A stretch of DNA of 64,000 nt, from the NCBI RefSeq assembly GCF_018332715.1, contig NZ_BOQP01000007.1, positions 1 through 64,000 on the forward strand, in the 5' to 3' direction. Both the position numbers and the translations under genes were made by a program. The notes beneath the pieces are model-generated. The model saw only the letters and a program-made list of their open reading frames with translations. It did no database searches and was not told where the DNA came from. The stretch comes from Winogradskya consettensis (GTDB lineage Bacteria > Actinomycetota > Actinomycetes > Mycobacteriales > Micromonosporaceae). Each line of letters opens with the position of its first letter. Position 1 is the first letter of the stretch. Positions 15,801-24,800 of the stretch are shown in pieces.

Positions 15801-18800
15801 TGATCGGAGGGTGGCCGCGAGTGCCGCTGCCTTCTCTTGGAGTTGCTGGGCGGTGGTGATGCCGGTCGGCTCGTGGACGGTGAGGGTGACCACGGCGGCG
15901 GCGGTCGGCTCGTGGATGGGGGTGGGGGTGGTGATCGGCGTCTGGGCGTACGGTGCGGGTGGGCGGCCGTGTTGCCAGAGGGTGAGGTGGGCTGCGTCGG
16001 CTGCCGTGAGGCGCGGCAGGGAGGCCAGCGCCGCGCCGGGGCGGGCGAGGCCGGTGCGCAGGGCCAGGAGGAACTGGTCGAGTACGCGGCGGGCGGTCGG
16101 CTCGTCGAACAGGTCGGTGGCGTAGTCGAGGCGCAGGTCCCAGCCGGTGAAGGAGAAGGTCAGGTCGAACGGGGCGCGGCGGGCCGCCAGTGGGAGCGGG
16201 TCGGCGTCGACTCCGGGGAGGTCGAGGGCGAAGACGGGGGCCCGGTCGTACTGGATGACGACGTCGAAGAGCTTGTCCGCGTGTGTCGCCGCGAGGATGG
16301 CGGGGAGGCCGAGGCTGCGGTGGTCGTGGGCGTCCAGCACGGTGGTGCGTACCGAGCGGGTGAGGTCGGCGAAACCGTCGCGGTCGTTGACGCGTACGCG
16401 GATCGGCAGGGTGCTGAGATATGGGCCCACCTGCTGTTCCGTGCCGTCGGGGCGGTCGGCGACGGGTGAGCCGATGATGACGTCCGGTTCGCCGGTCAGC
16501 CGGCGCAGGGCGATGGCGAGCGCGGACACCAGCACCGTGTAGACGGTTACGCGGTGCTCGCGGCAGAACTGGGCGATCCGGTCGTGCTGGGCATCGTCGA
16601 TGGTGGTGCGCACGTTTTCGCCGGCGCCGGTGGGCCGCAATGGCCGGGGACGGTCCGCCGGGAGCTCGGCACGGGCCGCGCGGTCAGCCAGCGTCGTCAC
16701 CCAGAACTGCTGGTCCACGTCGTTACGGTTGCTCTCCCGCTGGGGCGCCGGGGGCAGGGCGGGAAGCCCAGGATCCCTGTCGTCTTTGTAGGCTCGATAG
16801 GCGGTGGAGATCTCGCGGGTGAGGATCTCCGCCGACAGCGTGTCGATGACCAGGTGGTGCATGCGCACCACCAGCAGATGCTGCTGCGGGGCCTCGCGGA
16901 TCAGGCGCGGCTCGAACAGTGGACCGGCAGTGAGGTCGAAGCGGTGCCGGGTCTCGGCATCGACCGCCCCGGCCTCGGTCTCGCCCTCCGTCACCGGCAA
17001 AGGGCGCGGCCGGGCATCCCCCACCAGCATGCGCGGAGCACCGTCGACCTCGGCGAACGTGGCGCGCAGGAGCGGGTGGCGCTGCACGACCAGATCGAAG
17101 GCCGCGCCCAGTGCGGTGACGTCGAGGTCGCCGGTGAGACGGACGAACACCGACTCTGTGTACGCGGGACCGGGCCCCGTCTGCTCCGCCAGCCACATCT
17201 GCTCCTGAGCCGGAGTGAGCGTTCGTGTCCGCTCCCCCACCTCCAGCAGGTCGCCCAGTTGCTCGATCCCGGGCAGCCCGGCCAGCATGCGGTCAGGCGG
17301 CACACCGAAATCGACGAAGCAGCCGACCTCGTCGACGCCCAACTCGGTCAACCTGGCGACCAGCGGCGCGCACTCCCGCGCACCACCGATCAGTGCCCGA
17401 TCGGTGGTGTAACGCTCATACGCGCGGCGCAGCAGGAACTCCAGATCGTCCGCGGGCGTCGAGTCCAGGTCGATGTGCATGCCCAGACTGTTCGTGAGCT
17501 GTCCGAACAGCGCCAGCGACGAACGCAGGTAGTCACAGAACGGCTCGAACGCCTCCGCCCTCGCCTGCTCGCCGTCGTCGCCCAGGTAGGTGTGCAGCAG
17601 GAGCACCACCCGTCCGGCTTCCGGATCGAGGCCGGCGTCGTGGCGCGCTGCCCGGTAGATGGCGATGTTCGCGGCCAGTTGCTCGACTGTCTGCGCCATG
17701 AGGTTCGTGATGACGCCGAGGCCCGCCGCGCCCGCTCGGCGATAGCTGTCCGGGTTGCCGACCACCGCTGTGTAAAAGTCGGGCATCGGCTGGATCGGGC
17801 GGGGGAACAGGCGTACCTCGGTCTGGGTGCCGTCACCCGCCGTGCCCGTGACCGCTTCCCCGCGCCACAGCTGTTTGATTCGGTCGATGCCTTCGTACAT
17901 GCGGTCGCGATGATCGCCGTATGCGTGGGGGGCAAGCACAAAGTCTCGCGCGTGCCAGCCGCTTGCACAGCCGAGCGCTACCCGGCCGCCGGACAGGTTG
18001 TCCACCATCGACCACTGTTCGGCTACCAGGATGGGGTCGTGCAGGGGCAGCACCACACAACCGGCCCGTAAGCCGATCCGGGTGGTGCGGGTCGCCAGAG
18101 CCGCCGCCAGCACGGCCGGGTCGGGGAAGATGCCCCCGAACGAGTCGAAGTGACGCTCCGGCAACCAGACCGCGTGCAGCCCGTGCTCATCACCGAACGT
18201 CGCCGCGTCGATGATCGCCGTGTATTTCGCCTGCGCGCTCTCCCGGGGGTAGTCGCCGAAGAAGTAGAGGCTGAGATCTGGCTTCTTCGGTGATCGCTTC
18301 GGTGTTTGCTCTACCGCTCGCGTCCCGGGTCTCGTGGTGTCGGGCGTCCTAGGAACCTGGGTTGAATGGGTGGGCGTGGGGCGGCCTGACTGCACATTGG
18401 TTGCTGCGGGGGATGCGGTAACTCCGGGCCATGTGGTGGCCGCTGTGCTTGCGATGGCTGTGCTTGCGATGGCTGCGGCTGCGGGAGCTGGGATTGCGGG
18501 AGCTGCGGAAGCCGCCGTGGGTGCGGGAGCCCTGGGTGCCGGAGCGTTCATGGCCGCCGAGTCCGTCATGGCTGCGGGCGCCGTCAACGCGGGCGCCGTC
18601 AACGCGGGCGCCGTCAACGCGGGGGGCGTCATGGCTGCGTGGGCTTCGGGGTGGGGGAAGAAGCCGGCTGCGCGGAGGTCGGTGAGGCTGGTTTTGGCTG
18701 CGTTGGTGATGAGGGTCAGGTCGGCGTCGGTGTGGGCGGTGGAGAGGAAGAAATTGCGCCATTCCCAGACGTGGATGCCGTTGAGCAGGAGGTGGTGGAA

Positions 18801-21800
18801 GAACAGGTCGAGGCTTGCTGTGGAGGTGAAGCGGAACAGCGAGCCGAAATGGTGGAGCCGGAGCGGGAATTCTTCCTCGGTGAAGTAGTCGTTGAGGGTG
18901 GTGGCCAGGCCTGTCGTTCGTGCGTTCAGGTGTTCCTGCAGGGCCGGGCCCTCGTCACGCAGATGCTGCAGGACTGCCTTGGCAGCCACCATCGACACGG
19001 GATGCTGCAGATAGGTGCCGCCGAAGAACGTGGTGTCCTGCGGTGGGGCGCTCGCGTCGCCGTAGCTCCAGAAGCCGCCGTCGACCCAGTCCATGATGTC
19101 CGCGCGGCCCGCGATCGCGCCGATGGGGTAGCCGCCGCCGAGGACTTTGCCGTAGGTGGCCAAGTCCGCGCGTACGTTGAAGAGGGCTTGTGCTCCTTGC
19201 TGGTGGGGGCGGAAACCGGTGAGCATCTCGTCGAAGATGAGCACGATGCCGTGCCGGTCGCAGAGCTCGCGCAGGTGCCGGACGAACTCCACGGGCTGGC
19301 GGTCCGGGTGCCGGCTCGGGACGGGTTCGATGACCACCGCCGCGATCTGCCCTGCCTCGCGGGCGATCGCCTCCAGGCTGGCCGGGTCGCCGTAGGTCAG
19401 GACCCGGATCTCCGCCACGGCCGAATCCGGAATCCCTTCCGAAACCGGCACCGTACGCAGCCCGGCGCCGTCAGGCACCGATCGGCTCAGCACCGGATCG
19501 ATGTGCCCGTGGTACGAACCCTCGAATGTCACCACAACCGACCGGCCGGTGTACGCCCGCGCAATCCGCAACGCGCCCGAGTTCGCCTCGGTGCCCGTGG
19601 TCGCAAACGCAGCCCGATCCATGCCGGTCAATTCGCACAGCAACTCGGCGACCTCACCGGTCTCCTCGCTGCGCGGACCGAACCGCATCCCGTTGTCGAG
19701 AAACGCGCTCACCGCATCGGTGACGAACGCGGGTTCATGGCCGAACAGCAGCGTTCCGAACCCCATGGTGATGTCGACATAGGAGTTTCCGTCCACGTCG
19801 ATCATGTGGGCGCCCTTGGAGCTGCGGGCCGCGATCGGGTAGAGCATCTCCTTGGTCGCGCGGCGGAACCCGACCACCGCCCGGCTGTCGGCCAGCCTGC
19901 GGCGGTGGCGTTGGGTGATCTGCTTCGAGGTTGCTGTGCGGGCGGTGTAGCGCTTGATCAGATCATCGACGTGTTGCTGCTGGCGCGCGTCCATCCGACC
20001 TGAGGTCGCGCTGCGGGGAATGGCCTGCGGGCGCGGGCCGAACTGGGCTTCGCCGGATGGCCCGGGTGCGGATGGAAACTGCGGCACGGATGGCGGCTGC
20101 GGCACAGACAGCGGCTGCGGTGACGGCGGGGGCAGGGCAGATGCGGGTGGCGACGGGGGCGGGGCGGTGGGGTCCGCGGGCATCGCCTGTAGCTGCTGGG
20201 CCATGAGGTCGGTGAAGCGGCCGATCAGGTCGAGTTGAGATCGGACTATCTCATCCCGGGCGGGTGAGGCTGAGCCGGACGGGGGTGAGAGGTGCGCGGG
20301 CGCCCCGAAAGTCGGCGACGCCGCGGCTGAAGTATGCGGAGCGGCGGCCGGGACGGATGCCGGAGCGGCTACCTGGACGGACGGGGTGGCCATGGGACGT
20401 GCCGCCTGGGCTGGGGCGGCTGCCGGGCCGGGCTCCGCTGCCGGATGGATGGCAGCGAGCGGGGCGGCAGCGGGGAGAGGTGATGAGGGCGCGGCAGTGG
20501 GTGGCGCGATGGCCGGAACCGAAGCCATGTCGGGAGATGGGGACGGGACAGTGGAAGTGACGGCGATGGTGGCCAAGGCGGCTTGTTGGGTGGGAGGCAT
20601 GCGGGTGGTGATGGTCTGGGCCAGGAGGGCGGCGGTGTCGTAGTCCTCGAAGAGTTCTCGCATCGCTATGCGGATGCCGAAGGTGGATTCGAGTTCGCGA
20701 AGCATGTTGATCATGAGGAGGGAGTCGGCGCCGAGGTCGAAGAAGGGGCGGTCGGTGGGGAGGTCGGCCGGGGAGGTGCCGAGGTGGCGGGCGGTGATCT
20801 CCTGGACCCGGGTGAGGACGATGGTGGCCACGGCGGGGGCTGCTGCTGAGGGGTGGGAAGGCATGGCAGGGAGACCTCCAGCGGCAGGGAGCACAACGGC
20901 GGGGGCAACGGAAATGAGCTCGGCATCGGCGGGGCCTGCGCCGGCCTCGGAGTCAGCGGCCGCGGACGGGGCGGGAGTTGGTGTGGCTGGGGTGGGCCGT
21001 GTGTGCCAGTGGGGGGTGGGACGGAAGGGGGTGGTCGGCAGGGGGATCCGGTGGGCGGGTGGGGTCAGGGGGGTGAAGGTGAGGGGGTGGCCGGTGCGGA
21101 AGAGGTCGGCGGCGGCCTGGGGGACGCCACCGGTTTTGCGGGCGAGGGGGATCCAGGTGGTGTCGGGCCAGGATTGGCCGAGGGCCGTGAGGGTGGCGGC
21201 CGGGCCCAGTTCGAGGAAGGTTCGGTGGCCGGCGGTGTGGAGGGATTCGAGGGCTGTGCGGTAGTCCGCTTGGGAGCGGGTGTGGTGGGCTACGTGGGTG
21301 CCGTTGAGGAGGGTGCCGGCGGGGTGGTTCACCAAGGGGATCTGGAGGGGGTGCCAGGTCAGGAGGTCCGCCTGGATGGTCAGGTCGGTCAGGATGGGGT
21401 CCATGGCCGCGGAGTGGAAGGCGTGCTCGGCGGTGAGAGGGCGGTAGCGGATTCCGGCGTCGTCGAGGGCTGCGCGGGCCTGGTGGATGGCTTCGGGGGT
21501 GCCGGCGATGACCTGGTTGTCGGGGCTGTTGCGGACGGTGTGGGTCAGGCCGGGGAGGATTTCGCAGAGCTCCGCCGCTGTGGTGTCGTCGGTGAGGACC
21601 GCGAGCGCGGCGCCGGGGGCTGTGCGTTGGCGCATCAGGTTTCCGCGCAGGGCGGTCAGGAACAGGGCGTCCGGGAGGTTCAGGGCGCCGGCCAGGCACA
21701 GGGCCGCGTACTCTCCGGCGCTGTGTCCTATCAGGACGTCAGGATTGATGCCCATGGCGGAGAGCAGGCGGCCCTGGGCCACCTGGATGGCGAGTAGTGC

Positions 21801-24800
21801 GGGTTGGTCCAGGGCGGTGTTGCCGCGTGCAGAAGTGAACAGGTCGCCGCCCCACCAGCGGTCGTGGAGGGTTGCGCATTCGCGCAGTGTGTCGCGGGCG
21901 ATGGGGTAGTGCATCAGTTCGGCGGCTGCGCGAGTGGTGTCGGTGCCCTGTCCGGAGAGGGCGAAGACCACTGAATCCGCGGCGGCTGTGGCCCTTCCTG
22001 TGACGCCATGGAGGGGCAGCGGGACCGTGGCAGAGCGGAGCGCGGCGGCGTGTTCCCGCAGGGATGTGGCGGTCTCGCTGGCTGTTTCGCCCCAGACCAC
22101 GAGGCGTGAGACGTAGCGCCGGCGGCCTTCGCCGAGGGTGGTCAGTACGTCCGCGGGGGTGGGTGGCTCGGCGTCTTCCAGCCGGTCGGCGACGCGTTCG
22201 GCCAGTGTGGCGAGGGGTTCAGTGGCCACAGCCGACAGCGGGATGAGGTAGCCGGGCGACGAAGGCGGTGTCGGGACCTGGGGTGGGGCTTGTTCGATGA
22301 TGACGTGGGCGTTGGTGCCGCCGACGCCGAGGGCTGAGATGCCGGCTCGGCGGGGTTGCCCGAGTGGCCAGGGTGCTGCGGTGGTGGGCAGGACGAACGG
22401 GCTGTCGCCCAGGCGCAGGGCGGGGCTGGGTTGGTGCAGGCCGGCGATCGGGGGGATGACGCCGTGCCGGATCGCGAGGATCGCTTTGATCAGGCCGGCC
22501 ATGCCGGCGCAGGTGTCGAGGTGGCCGATGTTGGGTTTCACGGCGCCGAGGGTGAGGGGGCGGCGGCGGGTGGCGTACACCGTGCGGAGGGCTTCGATCT
22601 CGATGGGGTCGCCCACGGGGGTGCCGGTGCCGTGGGTCTCGAGGTAGCCGATGTCGTCGGGGCCGAGGCCGGCCGCGGTCAGGGCGCGGCGGATCACCGC
22701 GGCGTGGCCGGTGACCGAGGGGGCGGCGTATCCGGCTTTGTCGGCGCCGTCGTTGTTGACGGCGGTGCCGGTGATGACGGCGTGGACGGTGTCGCCGTCG
22801 GCGAGGGCGCGGTCGAGGGGTTTGAGGAGGACGGCGGCGACGCCGTTGCCGCCCACGGTGCCGTCCGCCGAGGCGTCGAACGCGCGGCAGGTGCCGGTCG
22901 GCGAGAGGATGGAGCCCTGCTCGTAGCGGTAGCCGGCGATACCGGGGATGTGCAGCGCCGAGGCACCGGCGAGGGCCATCTCGGCGTCGCCGGCGAGCAG
23001 GGCGCGGACGGCCTGGTGGACGGCGACCAGCGAGGTGGAGCAGGCGGTCTGGACGCTGACCGCGGGGCCGGTCAGACCCAGCTTGTACGCGACGCGGCTC
23101 GCGAGGAAGTCGCTCTCGTTGCCGATCGTGGCCTGCAGTGCGGCTACCTGATCGGCGGGATCGAGGCCGGCGAGTTGTTCACGCAGATAGGTACGCAGGG
23201 AGTAGAGGTGCATGCCGGATCCCGCGTACAGCGCGATCGGGCGGTTCGTCCCCGCGTACCCTCCGTCCTCCAATGCTTCGTGGCAGACCTCGAGGAATTT
23301 GCGGTGCTGGGGGTCCATGAGCGCGGCTTCACGGGGGCTGATGGCGAAGAGCTCCGCGTCGAAGCCGGCGATGTCCTCGAGGGCGCCGCTGGCGGGCACG
23401 AACTGCGGGTCGTCGACGAGGGTGGCGCTCAGGCCGGCGGTGAGCAGTTCGTCGCGGGTGAAGCGGCGGATGCTGATCCGACCGTCGAGCAGGTTCTGCC
23501 AGTACTGCGCGGTGGTGCCGGCTTCGGGGAAGCGCAGGGCGATACCGATGACGGCGATGCGGGTGTCCGCGGTCGTCGCTAGAGGCGAGTCGGCCGGGCG
23601 CCGGTCGCCGGCGAGATGGGCTGCCAGTGCGGCGGGGGTGCCGTGTTCGAAGAGCATGGTCTGCGGGAGGGTGCGGCCGAGGGACTGTTCCAGCAGGGTG
23701 TGGGCGCGCAGGATGGCGACGGAGTCGAGGCCGGCGTCGTAGAACGGGGTGTGGTCGGGGATGCCGGGCGGGAGGGCGTCGCGGACGAGGCGGTGGACAC
23801 CGGAGTCCATTGTGGCCGGTGGGGTCGCACGAGCCGGAACGGCAGCGGACGGCGCCAGGAGCGACGGGGGCTGGATCAGGCCTCGGAAGCGGGTGGCTGC
23901 AGGGTCCACGCCGAGCAGCAGGTGGCCCGGCGCGAGGGTCAGCGCCGTAAGGGTCTGGGCGGCGGCTGCGGCGGGTTCCGTGACGCGGGCGTACCGGCGC
24001 AGGGTGTCCTCGATTCCCCGCTGACCGCGGGAGATGCCGGTGCCGCGCCACGCGCCCCAGGACAGGCACCAGACGGGGTTCGTCGCCGCGAGCTGATCGC
24101 AGAGGGCTTCCAGGAAACGGTTCCCGGCCGCGTAGGCGCCGGCGCCGGCGACCGGGACGCGGGCCACGAGGGAGGAGAACGCGACCAGGCGGCAGCCGGG
24201 CCGCCGGGCGAGCACGGCGGCGACTGCCAGAGAGCCTTCCACCTTGGCGTACGTGTGAGCGCGCCAGCGGTCAGCCTCGGTGTCCGCGAGGGGTTCGAGG
24301 GCGTAGTCACCGGCAAGGTGCAGCACGCCGTCGAGCGGTGCGCCGCCGTCGTCCTCGAAGGCGACCACGGCTTGTTCCAGGTCCAGGGCTGAGGAGTAGC
24401 TGACCCGGTGACCGGCGGCGGTGAGCGCGAGGAGTGCGGGGTCGCTGTCCGGGGAGGCTGATCCGCGACCCGTCACCAGCAGATCGAGCCCATGAGGGAG
24501 TGCACCGAGCAGCGCGGCCGCTACTCCCCCGCGTCCGCCGGTGACCAGCCAGCGAGAGCCTCTGCGCAGCAACGGTTCCGCGTTGTCCGGCGCGGGTTCG
24601 GCGGCATGCAGGCGCCAGACCAGGGGCCGGCCCCGCCAGGCGATGACGGGCTCGTGGTGCTGCCAGTTCGCGTCGAGGGCCGACTGCAGGGCGGCGGCGT
24701 CCGCGTCCACGTCGTGGCCTGGCAGGTCGAGGTGCCAGACACGTAGGCCGGGGTGTTCGAGGGCGAGGCTCTCGCCGATCGACGCGGTCAGGGCGGCGGG

